From an uncultured Dialister sp. (GTDB lineage Bacteria > Bacillota > Negativicutes > Veillonellales > Dialisteraceae), in NCBI GenBank assembly GCA_934178345.1, contig CAKPQG010000013.1, positions 1-59,693 on the forward strand: a stretch of 59,693 nt of DNA. The letters are read 5' to 3'. Below, piece after piece: positions 23,924 through 33,690 of this stretch. The position numbers and the translations under genes were made by a program. The notes beneath the pieces were generated by a model that saw nothing but the letters and a program-made list of their open reading frames with translations, made no database searches and was not told the DNA's origin. Position 1 is the first letter of the stretch. Every line of letters begins with the position of its first letter.

Positions 23924-26398
23924 ATGAGAATGACAGACATGATGAGAATCGTCACGATCGGCGCGCTCCTGCACGATATAGGCAAGGCCATCATCAGGGC
24001 CAGCGGAGAGAGGAAGACCCACTCTCAGCTTGGCGCTGATTTTTTGCGCCCTTTTTGCGACATATCGGAGGCAGGAGAAGCGGTGGTGCGCTGCGTGTGC
24101 TATCACCATGGGAGAGATCTTAGCGGGGCGCATCTATCCCCGGATGATCTCGCCTACATCGTCTATGAAGCGGATAATCTCGCCGCCGGCATCGACCGGC
24201 GGGATAGGGATGATGGGACGGCGGCTTTCGGATTCAACCCCGAGCTGACGCTGGAGAATGTATTCAATGTCTTTGAAGGGGTGAAGAGAAAGTCCTATTT
24301 CCCTTTGCAGTCTCTGAATGCAGTGCTTCCGATGAATATGCCGGTCGCTGACAGGCCGCTTGCCAGTCGCGGGAAATATGCAGGGATCGTGGAGACGCTT
24401 TCGGCGAATTTCAAGGAGAGACCGCCGCAGGAGATGAAGGGAAATGAGCTGCTCCGCATCCTGGAGGATACACTCTCCTATGTGCCTTCAAGTACGGCGA
24501 AAGGGGAAGTCTGTGACATTTCTCTTTTCGACCATGTGAAGATCACCGCCGCGGTGGCTGCCTCCCTTCTTCGATATATGCAGCAGCACGGGATCGCAGA
24601 TTATAAAAATTTCTGCTACACGCGCGGTCTGGAAAACCGCAAGAAGGACACGCTGCTCTTTATTTCTGCTGACTTCTCCGGCATCCAGAAATTCATCTAC
24701 CGCGTGCAGACGAAGGGCGCGATGCGCATGCTGCGCGGGCGCTCCTTCTATCTGGCGATGGTGATGGAGCATATCATCGATGAAATCCTGGAGAAGCTCT
24801 CGCTGTCCCGGGCGAATCTCATTTACTCCGGCGGCGGACACTTCTACATGATGGCGGACAATTCGGAGGAAACGAAAAAGGTGCTGGAAGAAGCCTTTCA
24901 CTCTGTGAATGACCGGCTGCTTCATGACTACGGCACGTCGCTCTATGTGGCGGCGGGCTGGGTGCCTTTCTCGGCAGAAGAGCTGCTCCCCGGGAAGGAG
25001 AAGAAGGATAATATTTTCCGCCGCGTGAACCGCGTCATTGCGGAGAAGAAGCAGAGCCGCTACAGCGCGGAGCAGGTCGCGGACATGATCGACGAAGACA
25101 GCGCGCTGAATACGATCGAGCCCGGCATGCGCGAGTGCGCGCTCTGCCACCGCTCGCTGGATGCTTCGCAGCTCGAGGACTATGTCGTCCCGGGGAAAGA
25201 GGATGAAAAAATACAGGTCTGCCCGGTGTGCAATGGCATGTACCTTCTCGGGAAGGACATCATCGATGCAAAGCCTGTCTTTGCGATCCTGCATGAACCC
25301 ATCGAAGGGGCGCTGCCCCTGCCATCTCCCTTTGGAGCGAAGTACCTGAAAGCCGTCACGACGGAAGAGGAGTGGAAGCTCGAGAAGAAAGGGCTGCTCT
25401 ACCGCGTGTACGCCCGCAATGCGTCGGCCACGTCGTCTTTGATCGGGACGCGCCTGTGGGTGGGGGACTATGCGGCCAAAGAAGGCGGCAGTACGCTGGA
25501 CTTTGGCGACCTCGCCAAGCGGTCCGGCGGGAAAGAGGAAGAGACTGGGATCGACCGCCTCGGTGTGCTCCGCGCGGACGTGGACTGGCTGGGCGCCGTC
25601 TTCGCGGCAGGCCTTCCCGCGCAGTATGCGACCTTCTCCCGCTATGCCGCGCTGTCAAGAAGCCTCTCCATGTTCTTCACGAAGGGGATCGTAGATATTT
25701 GCGAGAAGAAACTCCCCTCGGGCGAGAAACCCTTCTACCTCTTCGGCGAGAAAGAAGGAAATCGACTGGTCCACATCGTCTACTCCGGCGGCGACGATCT
25801 TTTCTTGGTCGGTGCGTGGGATGACCTATTGGAGCTTGCCGTCGATCTTCGGAAAGCTTTTGCTGCCTATACGAATGGCATGCTCTCCTTCTCCGCCGGC
25901 CTTGGCCTCTTTTCTCCCACCTATCCCGTGATCCGGATGGCGGAGGATACGGGAGAGCTGGAGGATATGGCAAAGAAAGAGCCGGGGAAAGACAGCGTGG
26001 CTCTCTTTGGAGAGAGCGAGGCCGCTGCACCGGTCTTTACATGGGAAGAATTGGAAAAGGAAGTGGCAGGAGAAAAATTGCATTTCCTCCTGCAGCATAT
26101 GATCCTCACTGGGATCAATGACACCGAAGCGCCGCAAGGACGATGCCCGGCAGGGAAATCTCTCCTTTACCGGCTGCTGGAGCTGCTGGTGAAGCGGCCC
26201 TTCAATCTGGCGCGATTTGCCTATGCCCTCGCCCGGCTGGAACCGGTAGGAAAGGCCATCACGGCAGAAGAAAAAGCCAATTACGAAGACATACGGAAGA
26301 ATCTGTTCCAGTGGGGGCGTTCCTCGGGCAAAGAAAGACTCAAAGTGGAAACGGCTCTTCGGCTGGTCATTTATCGCATGAGAGAGAAAGAAAAATAA
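23924..26398 (+). CDS. csm1: Type III-A CRISPR Cas10/Csm1
   Basis: 824 aa, AAGGGAG upstream. Large subunit of the Csm interference complex: upon target-RNA binding it cleaves ssDNA with its HD domain and makes cyclic oligoadenylates with its Palm domain. HD motif LLHDIGK (His17-Asp18); Palm/cyclase signature YSGGDDLF with GGDD at 622-625; zinc-binding CALC (about 405) and CPVC (about 433) between the two Palm halves. Both catalytic centres look intact. First gene of an operon with csm2-csm3-csm4-csm5-cas6. The csm2 ribosome site overlaps its stop. Confidence 0.95.
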   Translation: MRMTDMMRIVTIGALLHDIGKAIIRASGERKTHSQLGADFLRPFCDISEAGEAVVRCVCYHHGRDLSGAHLSPDDLAYIVYEADNLAAGIDRRDRDDGTAAFGFNPELTLENVFNVFEGVKRKSYFPLQSLNAVLPMNMPVADRPLASRGKYAGIVETLSANFKERPPQEMKGNELLRILEDTLSYVPSSTAKGEVCDISLFDHVKITAAVAASLLRYMQQHGIADYKNFCYTRGLENRKKDTLLFISADFSGIQKFIYRVQTKGAMRMLRGRSFYLAMVMEHIIDEILEKLSLSRANLIYSGGGHFYMMADNSEETKKVLEEAFHSVNDRLLHDYGTSLYVAAGWVPFSAEELLPGKEKKDNIFRRVNRVIAEKKQSRYSAEQVADMIDEDSALNTIEPGMRECALCHRSLDASQLEDYVVPGKEDEKIQVCPVCNGMYLLGKDIIDAKPVFAILHEPIEGALPLPSPFGAKYLKAVTTEEEWKLEKKGLLYRVYARNASATSSLIGTRLWVGDYAAKEGGSTLDFGDLAKRSGGKEEETGIDRLGVLRADVDWLGAVFAAGLPAQYATFSRYAALSRSLSMFFTKGIVDICEKKLPSGEKPFYLFGEKEGNRLVHIVYSGGDDLFLVGAWDDLLELAVDLRKAFAAYTNGMLSFSAGLGLFSPTYPVIRMAEDTGELEDMAKKEPGKDSVALFGESEAAAPVFTWEELEKEVAGEKLHFLLQHMILTGINDTEAPQGRCPAGKSLLYRLLELLVKRPFNLARFAYALARLEPVGKAITAEEKANYEDIRKNLFQWGRSSGKERLKVETALRLVIYRMREKEK

Positions 26399-26408
26399 GG
26401 AGGCAGCT

Positions 26409-26795
26409 ATGGAAGACTATGTGAATCAAGCGCAGCAGGTGATGAGCCGGATCGCGAAGGATGGGCTCACCACCTCGCAGCTCCGTTTATTTCTATCGGC
26501 AGTGAATGCCGTTAGCGGAAAAGTAGAGCAGTACAAGAACCGCACGGAGGGCGCTGCCCCGACGAAGCTTTCCCCAGAGCTTGCTATGCAGGTGAAGTTC
26601 CTGAAAGTGAAGCTGGCCTACCAGATCGGACGCGCTGAAAGCAAGAGAGGAAATCCGATCAAAGACTTTGAGAGGGAAACGCAGCTGATGAGACGCATCG
26701 ATGCCATCGGGGATGACATCCGGAAGTATGAAGATTTCGCATCGTACATGGAAGCGCTCGTGGCATTCCACAAATTCTATGGAGGGAAAGACTAG
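26409..26795 (+). CDS. csm2: Type III-A Csm2 small subunit
   Basis: 128 aa, highly helical and basic. Small subunit that lines the crRNA-target duplex along the filament of the Csm complex. AAGGAGG overlaps the csm1 stop. Position between csm1 and csm3, size, and segments such as LTTSQLRLFLSAVNAV and QVKFLKVKLAYQIGR fit Csm2. Confidence 0.88.
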   Translation: MEDYVNQAQQVMSRIAKDGLTTSQLRLFLSAVNAVSGKVEQYKNRTEGAAPTKLSPELAMQVKFLKVKLAYQIGRAESKRGNPIKDFERETQLMRRIDAIGDDIRKYEDFASYMEALVAFHKFYGGKD

Positions 26796-26796
26796 T

Positions 26797-27492
26797 ATGG
26801 GACAGGTACAACTCTTAGGGAAACTCATCATCAAAGCCACGCTCACGGTTGAGACGGGGCTTCACATCGGCGGGTCGAGTGACTATGCCCCCATCGGCGC
26901 GGTGGATAGCGTTTTTGTGAGAGACACGATGACGCACCAGCCCATCATTCCCGGAAGCTCAGTGAAGGGGAAGATGCGTACCCTGCTCGCGAAAGCAAGG
27001 AATGGACAGCGGATGCTGGAAGCACCGGATAAAGATGAAGAAGTCGTGCTGCGTCTTTTTGGCTCGGCAGAGAAGAGCCACATCCGTCTCTCCCGCCTGC
27101 AGTTTGCGGACTCCTTCGTCAGTCAGAAAGCGCTCTCGCGCTTTTCCGCGTTGGATACGGATACCTATCTGGGCGAAGTGAAGTTTGAAAATACCATCAA
27201 CCGTGGGACAGGTGTGGCGAATCCTCGCCAGATCGAGCGCGTGCCGCGAGGGATGAGTTTTGATTTCCAGCTGGTGTACAACATCGAGGATGAGGCGGAA
27301 ATGAAAGAAGATCTCAACGTTCTCGCTGACGGTTTCCGCCTGCTGCAGCTCGACTATCTCGGCGGGCATGGCTCCCGCGGCTATGGCCGTGTGTCCTTCT
27401 CCGGGTTTACCATCAAGAAGGTCGATGCCAGAACAGGGGAAAATACAGATTGCCAGGAACTTACCCGTATATTCGAGGGGACAAAGCTATGA
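26797..27492 (+). CDS. csm3: Type III-A Csm3 (RAMP, target-RNA-cleaving backbone)
   Basis: 231 aa; start at 26797 with GGAGGG upstream. Backbone RAMP present in several copies per complex; each cleaves target RNA at 6-nt intervals. ETGLHIGGSSDYAPIGAVDS includes Asp37, equivalent to the catalytic Asp33 of Streptococcus Csm3. IIPGSSVKGKMRTLL and the glycine-rich LGGHGSRGYGRVSF close the RRM-like fold. One base after csm2 and overlapping csm4 by ATGA. Confidence 0.95.
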   Translation: MGQVQLLGKLIIKATLTVETGLHIGGSSDYAPIGAVDSVFVRDTMTHQPIIPGSSVKGKMRTLLAKARNGQRMLEAPDKDEEVVLRLFGSAEKSHIRLSRLQFADSFVSQKALSRFSALDTDTYLGEVKFENTINRGTGVANPRQIERVPRGMSFDFQLVYNIEDEAEMKEDLNVLADGFRLLQLDYLGGHGSRGYGRVSFSGFTIKKVDARTGENTDCQELTRIFEGTKL

Positions 27493-28490
27493 AGAGCTTC
27501 TACATCTTGCCGCTCCATTTCACGACGCCGGTTCATTTCGGCAGTGCGGGACATGGGGGCGGCCTTGAAATGGCCAGCATGACCTGCCTCGCGGACACGC
27601 TTTTCAGTGCGCTCTGCGTCGAAGCGGTCCGCCTCGGTGGGGACGCTCTGGCTACGCTGGTGGAGAAAGCAGAGAAGGGAGACATCGCTTTCTCCGATCT
27701 CCTTCCCTGCCGATGGGAAGCGGGAGAGTGGCAGTGGTACCTGCCAAAGCCCGTCCTCTCCATGCCGGTGAAAACAGAAGCGCGGCAGACGCTCGGAGAG
27801 GCGAGGGAGGCCTCCTCTTTCCGCAAGAAAAGCAAGAAACGCGCTTTTCTGCGTGCATCAGAGCTTTCCCTTTATATCGATGATCTGCGCTTTGGTGAAA
27901 ATTCGCTGGAAGAGGAGCCGACCTTTGCTTCGCTTTCTGTGGATACCCATTACAATGGAAGGCTCGCTCGTCCCTATGCGGCAGGCAGTTTCTCCTTTGC
28001 AGAGAATGCGGGGCTCTACGTCCTTGTGCGGCTTGCGGATGAGAAAGACCTTCCATCGGTGCTTGCCCTTTTCCACCTGCTCGGGCTTTCCGGCATCGGT
28101 GGACGCCGCTCGAGCGGGATGGGGAAATTTGAACTCGGTGCGGATCCCATTCTCGTTTCCGATGGCGCTGAGGAAGAGGACACCGGCGCTCTCTATGAGC
28201 TTCTGATGGATACGCAGGCATCCACGCAGATGACGATTTCCTGTCTCCTGCCGAAGAAAGAGGAGATCGAAGCAGGCATGGAGGTCAAAGGACTCTGGAT
28301 GAAGCGGAGCGGGCTCACATGGACACCCGGGATGGAGAGCGCGGTGAAAGAGAAGAGCATCTACATGCTTGCCGCGGGGAGTACGCTCTCTTGCCGTCTC
28401 GCCGGCCGCATCGCGGATGTGGCGACGCCAGCCGTGGGACATCCGGTCTACCGCTATGGGAAAGGATTCTTTCTGGGGGTGCCGACATGA
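27489..28490 (+). CDS. csm4: Type III-A Csm4
   Basis: 333 aa; start 27489, overlapping csm3 (ATGA). Caps the 5' (tag) end of the crRNA and contacts Cas10. FTTPVHFGSAGHGGG at the N terminus, ADTLFSALCVEA and the glycine-rich GLSGIGGRRSSGMGKFEL are typical of Csm4 RAMPs. Confidence 0.93.
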   Translation: MKSFYILPLHFTTPVHFGSAGHGGGLEMASMTCLADTLFSALCVEAVRLGGDALATLVEKAEKGDIAFSDLLPCRWEAGEWQWYLPKPVLSMPVKTEARQTLGEAREASSFRKKSKKRAFLRASELSLYIDDLRFGENSLEEEPTFASLSVDTHYNGRLARPYAAGSFSFAENAGLYVLVRLADEKDLPSVLALFHLLGLSGIGGRRSSGMGKFELGADPILVSDGAEEEDTGALYELLMDTQASTQMTISCLLPKKEEIEAGMEVKGLWMKRSGLTWTPGMESAVKEKSIYMLAAGSTLSCRLAGRIADVATPAVGHPVYRYGKGFFLGVPT

Positions 28491-29662
28491 GTATGCGTTA
28501 TTGGAAAGTCACGCTGGGCGTTTACTCGCCCACCTTCATCGGCAGTGGGACGACATACAAGAAGGACAGCTATATCTATGACCGCCAGAATAATAAAGTG
28601 TACTTTCTGGATGAAGGAAAGTGGGCGGTATTTCTCGGACAGCATGGCCTCATCGATGACTTCGCGCAGTCGCTCACCCGTGAACTGCAGCGCTTCGACC
28701 TGTTCCGCTATCTGGGAAATCAGTCCCAATTGCGGCGGACGTATGGCAGCGTCTGGAATGTGATCCGTGCCATGCGGGATGACGGCGTCATCCGCACGGA
28801 AGAGGAGTACTACGCCGCCGATCGGAATGGCAGGGTGAATGACATCGCCGGATTTATCCGTGATGCAGAAGGAAATCCCTACGTCCCGGGCTCTTCGCTG
28901 AAAGGGGCTTTTCGCACGGCGATCCTGACGAGCGTGATCCGTAAGAACCAGCGCCTGTATCAGAGTGACTGGATGAACCTCAAACAGGCGGCGGGGAAAA
29001 AGGGCGAGATGGGACGTGCCATGGACGCTCTTGAGAAGAAGCTCGCCATCCCGCTGAATCAGGAAGGAAAGCGCGACATGGTGGACAGCTATTTCCGTGG
29101 GCTGACCGTCAGTGATGCGATATGGGAAGAAGGAAATCTCTGTGTCGCCGCCAAGTGCGACTTTAGCGTCGATGCCGAAGATACGCATCAGGTGGCACTC
29201 TTCCGTGAATGCCTTGACTATGGTACGAAGCTCACCTTCACGCTGGGGATTGATGACGACCCGCGTGCGATGGGCCATTTCGGCATACGGGACTTCCAGA
29301 GCCTGCTTCGCGTGTTGCAGGACTTTGTCGATTTCCAGTATGAGATCCTCTCCCATCCCTTTGCGCAGAATGCAGAGAGCGATGCAGAGCGCGCACTCGG
29401 GGATATCAAGAAGCACAAGTATGCCGACCTTCTCTTAGGCGGCGGGACGGGCTTTCTTTCCAAGACGCTCGTCTATGCACTGGCACCTCGCCGGGAAGAT
29501 GCCGTCTACGTGACGCGGAAACTGATGGAAGCCTCTTTCAAGAGGGGAAAGCACTTCCGGGATAAAGTCATTTCGCCGCACACACTGAAGCTCGTGCGCG
29601 TAGATGGTAATTGCTACCTCATGGGGCTTTGTTATCTGGAAGGAGAGGAAATCCGATGCTGA
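28487..29662 (+). CDS. csm5: Type III-A Csm5
   Basis: 391 aa; start 28487 (MSMRYWKVTLGVYSPTFIGSG), overlapping csm4 by ATGA. Terminal RAMP at the 3' end of the crRNA, needed for crRNA maturation in other systems. PYVPGSSLKGAFRTAIL is the RAMP signature. Confidence 0.93.
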   Translation: MSMRYWKVTLGVYSPTFIGSGTTYKKDSYIYDRQNNKVYFLDEGKWAVFLGQHGLIDDFAQSLTRELQRFDLFRYLGNQSQLRRTYGSVWNVIRAMRDDGVIRTEEEYYAADRNGRVNDIAGFIRDAEGNPYVPGSSLKGAFRTAILTSVIRKNQRLYQSDWMNLKQAAGKKGEMGRAMDALEKKLAIPLNQEGKRDMVDSYFRGLTVSDAIWEEGNLCVAAKCDFSVDAEDTHQVALFRECLDYGTKLTFTLGIDDDPRAMGHFGIRDFQSLLRVLQDFVDFQYEILSHPFAQNAESDAERALGDIKKHKYADLLLGGGTGFLSKTLVYALAPRREDAVYVTRKLMEASFKRGKHFRDKVISPHTLKLVRVDGNCYLMGLCYLEGEEIRC

Positions 29663-30411
29663 GACAGGCAGAAATCGAACTCACCCTCCCCGACGGGGAA
29701 AAGCTGAACCAGTCCATGGGATCCGTCCTCCACGGTGCGCTCATGGGTATCATCTCTCCCGAGTGGGCGGCGGCCATGCATGAAGAGAAGGTGCGCCCCT
29801 ACAGCCAGTACGTCACTTTGAAAGAAGGGAAGCTCTACTGGCGCATTCAGACACTCACCGATGAAGCCTTCGACGAGATCCTCGTGCCGCTCATGAAAGA
29901 GAGCCGGCTCACACTGAAACAGCGCGGCTATCCGGTGGGGCTCTCTCACTTCCGTATCGCAAGACAGGAAACCTTCGCAGACATCGAGGAGCGATGCTGG
30001 AGCGGGCGGCGCATCCACCATATCGATATGGATTTCCTGACATCGACCTCTTTCAAGACGAATGGCACTTACGCCATCTTTCCTGATCCCCGCCTCCTCT
30101 TTGTCAGCCTTGTCCGGAAATGGAATGCCTTCAGCGATGCTTCCATCATCGATGAGCCGGACCTCATAGACCACCTTGCGAGCCAGCTGGACATCTCCGA
30201 CTACCACCTTCATATGCATCCCTTCTCCGTAGAAGGCCGCCGCATCCGCGCCTTTCGCGGAAATGTGACCTACGGCTTCTTCAAAAATGACATGGCCGCC
30301 AGCCTCGCTGCCACCCTCGCCTCTTTTGCCATGTATACCGGCATCGGCATCAAGACCGCCCTCGGCATGGGCGCGGCGGAGACAGAGGTCGCGTATTGGG
30401 AGAAGAAATAG
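29656..30411 (+). CDS. cas6: Cas6 CRISPR repeat endoribonuclease
   Basis: 251 aa; start 29656, overlapping csm5 by 7 nt. Cuts the precursor transcript within each repeat; cleavage 8 nt before the spacer would leave the 5' tag ACGAAAAC. A ferredoxin-like N-terminal half (MLRQAEIELTLPDGE...HGALMGIIS) and the C-terminal glycine-rich motif (TGIGIKTALGMGAAE) identify the family. Catalytic His not assigned with certainty; candidates are in SVLHGALM or IHHIDMD. Last gene of the csm operon. Confidence 0.9.
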   Translation: MLRQAEIELTLPDGEKLNQSMGSVLHGALMGIISPEWAAAMHEEKVRPYSQYVTLKEGKLYWRIQTLTDEAFDEILVPLMKESRLTLKQRGYPVGLSHFRIARQETFADIEERCWSGRRIHHIDMDFLTSTSFKTNGTYAIFPDPRLLFVSLVRKWNAFSDASIIDEPDLIDHLASQLDISDYHLHMHPFSVEGRRIRAFRGNVTYGFFKNDMAASLAATLASFAMYTGIGIKTALGMGAAETEVAYWEKK

Positions 30412-31254
30412 AAGCCAATGAAACAGAGGGACAGCCGCCCGTACCCAAAGCCTTCCCCCTTATTGTCATTTCGAGCGAAGTCGAGAAATCTTCCTTGTAC
30501 ACCGGTCAGACAAAAGAAGTGAGGGGAGCGGTAAACACCGTACTCCATACGACTTGGAATGACGGACTTCTTCATAGGTACGGCTTTCCCGTCTGCAAGA
30601 AAGATCCCTCGGCTGCGCTCGGGATGACGAAACGAGGGATGGGCTACCCCCATTCCCTTTCATCCCGCTGCGGGAGCCAACCTCCGCCCCTTCGGGGCAC
30701 CTCCTTCCAGAGGAAGGAGGGAGAAGTCCAAAATCCTTCTCACCATGGAGAAGGCGGCGAAATGAGAATACCGCTGCCCCGAACCAAAAGCCTTCCCCTC
30801 GAGGGGAAGGTGCCCCGAAGGGGCGGATAGGGCACTGGCGATATGAAAACGAGTGGGAAAATACGTCTCAAGCAGGCGGAAAATGAGAGTACCGCCTTCC
30901 CCGTATCGTCATTTCGAGCGAAGTCGAGAAATCTTCCTTGCACACCGGTGAAACGGAGAGCGTGAGATGAGCGTCCGAGTGGTATTCTGAGCAGCCGCAT
31001 GCATGTTGTACACCGTTTCGACAAGAAAGATCTCTCGGCTACGCTCGGGATGACGATACGCGAGAACGCTCATCTCACATTCCCTTTCATTCCTTCACGT
31101 AGAAGGCTGCCCCTTCGGGGCAGATCTATCCTCCGCCTTCGGCGCGCCCCTTCTTCAAGGGGCTACTCCATTGGCATGCAAAAGCGCAATGCCTGAAGGT
31201 GCCATTTTAGTCCCCAGTCCCTAGTCACTAGTCACTCAATGAAAGGAGCCATTT
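30412..31254. repeat. Repeat-filled gap between cas6 and csm6
   Basis: 843 bp without a gene. Contains at least three copies, in both orientations, of the TCATTTCGAGCGAAGTCGAG module, GGAAGGTGCCCCGAAGGGGCGG stem-loops, and short GTGACTAGT-type tandems just before csm6. It splits csm6 from the csm1-cas6 transcript. Confidence 0.85.
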
Positions 31255-32586
31255 ATGCGTATCTTATTCACACCCGCCGGTGATACGGATCCGGTCCGCG
31301 GCTATCATGACGGCGCGATCCTGCACATCCTTCGTCATTATCCGGCAGACAAAGTCATCCTCTTCCTCACGAAAGACATGGAAGAGAAGGAAGAGGAGAT
31401 GCACTGCTACACGAGAGGTATCGCGAGCGTCGCGCCGGATGTGGTGGTCGAGATCCTCCGAAGCGGCATCACCGAGCCGCAGAAGTATGAGAAGCTGACC
31501 GCCATGCAGGACGCTTTTGCCAGTGCGTATGACGCCCATCCGGAAGCGGAGTGGCTGCTGAATGTCAGCTCCGGCACGCCGCAGATCAAGACCGTCATGG
31601 CACTCCTCGCGCTCGATTACCCGCGGACGAAAGCCATCCAGGTGCCAAGTCCGGAAAGAAAGTCGAACCGCGGTAACCATCCCTGCCGGACGGCCGATGA
31701 GCTCATCGAAATGCTCGACTGCAATGAAGACGCCGAGCCCGATGCGGTCAACCGCTGCGAAGAGCCGCCGCTCCTTCTCCTGAAGCGCCACGGCCTTGTC
31801 CGTCAGGTGACATCGCTCGTCAGGAACTACGAGTACGCCGGTGCGCTTCAGATCGTTCGGCAGAATAAGAACTGCTTCTCGCCCATTTCTGAAAAGCTCC
31901 TTCAGCACGCCACCCTGCGGCGCGACCTCATGTGGAAGGAAGCGAATAAAGTCATCGCCCAGTATGAGGGAAAACCGCTCATCGAAGGGGCGGGAGATTT
32001 CTCCGAGTATTTCCAGGTCATGGAAATGAGACAGAGAAAGAAGCAGTACCCGGAATTCATCGTCAAGCTCTCGCCTATCCTTGCTTCACTTGGCATGCAG
32101 TACATCCGGAAGATCCCCGGCTTCACCCTGTCCGAGATCGGATACTGGAAGAAAGACCGCACAGGAAATCAGATCTTCTTCATTGACCGTGAACGCATGA
32201 ACCAGAATTGGCGGGGCCTCGTCGGTTATCTGGAGACTGCCTTCGGCGGAATGCTGCGCCCGGGGCCGATCTACTTCAGCCTCATCGTCCTCATCTGTGA
32301 GTATCTCGAAGAGGGAAAACTTCGCGGCAATGAAAAGCACAGCCGGATCACCCGCCTTTTCAAAGAACTCCGCTCCGTCGAAGAAAGCGTCAGAAATCCC
32401 ATCGCCCATGAGATCACGAATATGAGCGATGAACGGATCCAGAGCCTCACTAAGAATGCGGTAGGGAAAGGCTTCTCTTCGAAGGAAATTCTCCAGCGCC
32501 TCCACGAGGTCACCCGCCTCATCCGCGGCAGCGATATCCGATGGACATATGATGAGCTGAATGATAAGATCATAAAGAGCTTGTGA
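31255..32586 (+). CDS. csm6: Csm6 CARF-HEPN ribonuclease
   Basis: 443 aa; GAAAGGAG upstream. Ancillary RNase activated by the cyclic oligoadenylate made by Cas10. The N-terminal CARF domain has the Rossmann-type start MRILFTPAGDTDPVRGYHDGA and the ligand loop LLNVSSGTPQIKTVMALLAL. The C-terminal HEPN domain carries RNPIAH (Arg380 to His385), the R-x4-H RNase motif. The separation from csm5/cas6 by repeats suggests independent expression. Confidence 0.92.
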   Translation: MRILFTPAGDTDPVRGYHDGAILHILRHYPADKVILFLTKDMEEKEEEMHCYTRGIASVAPDVVVEILRSGITEPQKYEKLTAMQDAFASAYDAHPEAEWLLNVSSGTPQIKTVMALLALDYPRTKAIQVPSPERKSNRGNHPCRTADELIEMLDCNEDAEPDAVNRCEEPPLLLLKRHGLVRQVTSLVRNYEYAGALQIVRQNKNCFSPISEKLLQHATLRRDLMWKEANKVIAQYEGKPLIEGAGDFSEYFQVMEMRQRKKQYPEFIVKLSPILASLGMQYIRKIPGFTLSEIGYWKKDRTGNQIFFIDRERMNQNWRGLVGYLETAFGGMLRPGPIYFSLIVLICEYLEEGKLRGNEKHSRITRLFKELRSVEESVRNPIAHEITNMSDERIQSLTKNAVGKGFSSKEILQRLHEVTRLIRGSDIRWTYDELNDKIIKSL

Positions 32587-32900
32587 AGTTTGAAAGGAGT
32601 GACTAGTGACTGGTGACTGGTGACTTGAATGCTACTTTCGGGCATCGCCCCCATATATACTTGCGGCGAAGCCGCCACCACAACCCTGAACCCTGAACCC
32701 TGAACCCTGAAGTTTGAAAGCAGGGATGAGTGCTAGGGATCAGGCAACACCATTTCTCATTCCCATCCCCGCCGATGCCCGCCCTGACTGGGAAAATCGG
32801 CATTTCATCTCCGAAGGAGAGTGCCTGATGAAGCGATTTCCCCATCCCCGCCGCGAATGCGCTCGCGAGAGCAGACGGGCAGGGGCTTCGCAGGCACGCT
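32587..32900 (+). promoter_or_regulatory. CRISPR leader region
   Basis: 314 bp between csm6 and the first repeat. The left half is dispersed repeat (GCGGCGAAGCCGCCACCACAA and CCCTGAA heptamers, 32660-32712). The right half is unique, with an 8-bp inverted repeat ATCAGGCA/TGCCTGAT (32739-32746 and 32822-32829) and is GC-rich up to the array. It is taken as leader because the repeats degenerate at the opposite end. I see no clear promoter. Confidence 0.55.
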
Positions 32901-33591
32901 ATTGAAAAAAAGTCCCCGAGAGAGGGGACGAAAACTCATCTGCACCTTTCCCCAATTCGTTGGGAAATCTTATTGAAAAAAAGTCCCCGAGAGAGGGGAC
33001 GAAAACTATTGCGATACTTCAAATATACTTCAAAAAGTTTATCATTGAAAAAAAGTCCCCGAGAGAGGGGACGAAAACCATAGACCCCTTTTCATCATCG
33101 TAGGTCTTCCAGTGGTCATTGAAAAAAAGTCTCCGAGAGAGGGGACGAAAACACTTACTCTTTCCAACATGATTTATTCCCCCTTGTTTCCATTGAAAAA
33201 AAGTCCCCGAGAGAGGGGACGAAAACAAATGCTGATAACTCTTTCGACGTTTCCCATAAAACCATTGAAAAAAAGTCCCCGAGAGAGGGGACGAAAACCC
33301 ATAAATTTCTACCTTGAGACTGTTTTCACGTTTGCCCTATTGAAAAAAAGTCCCCGAGAGAGGGGACGAAAACTACTGACGGGTTTCTTTCGTCAGTTCA
33401 GCAATCAGGAACATTGAAAAAAAGTCCCCGAGGAAGGGGACGAAAACTTCCCACCACCGTTCTGGTCATAAATGATTTCATTGGCAGCAATTGAAAAAAA
33501 GTCCCCGAGAAAGGGGACGAAGACAGAATTGTCTTTTGCTCAGATGAGCCCCTATGTAAGTAGAGAAGATCCCCGAGAAAGGGGACGAGAC
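32901..33591 (+). CRISPR. Type III-A CRISPR array, 10 repeats and 9 spacers
   Basis: 35-nt repeat beginning ATTGAAAAAAAGTCCCCG, with the stem CCCCGAGAGAGGGG, and ending GGGGACGAAAAC. Repeats start at 32901, 32972, 33044, 33118, 33192, 33264, 33339, 33413, 33490 and about 33557. The first seven are identical but for one C-to-T (33118 copy); the 8th and 9th have changes in the loop and 3' end, and the 10th retains only its right half. Spacers are 36, 37, 39, 39, 37, 40, 39, 42 and about 32 nt. The 3' end ACGAAAAC resembles the III-A 5' tag of Staphylococcus (ACGAGAAC), so transcription is left to right with the oldest end next to cas1. Spacer targets are unknown. Confidence 0.98.
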
Positions 33592-33690
33592 GTATCTGAC
33601 TTGGCTGGATAGAGGGATTAGGATTTCAAGAGAAAAGAAGAATCCCCTCATGGAGCCGGGTATCTGATCGAATGATGAGGAGGTATCGCT

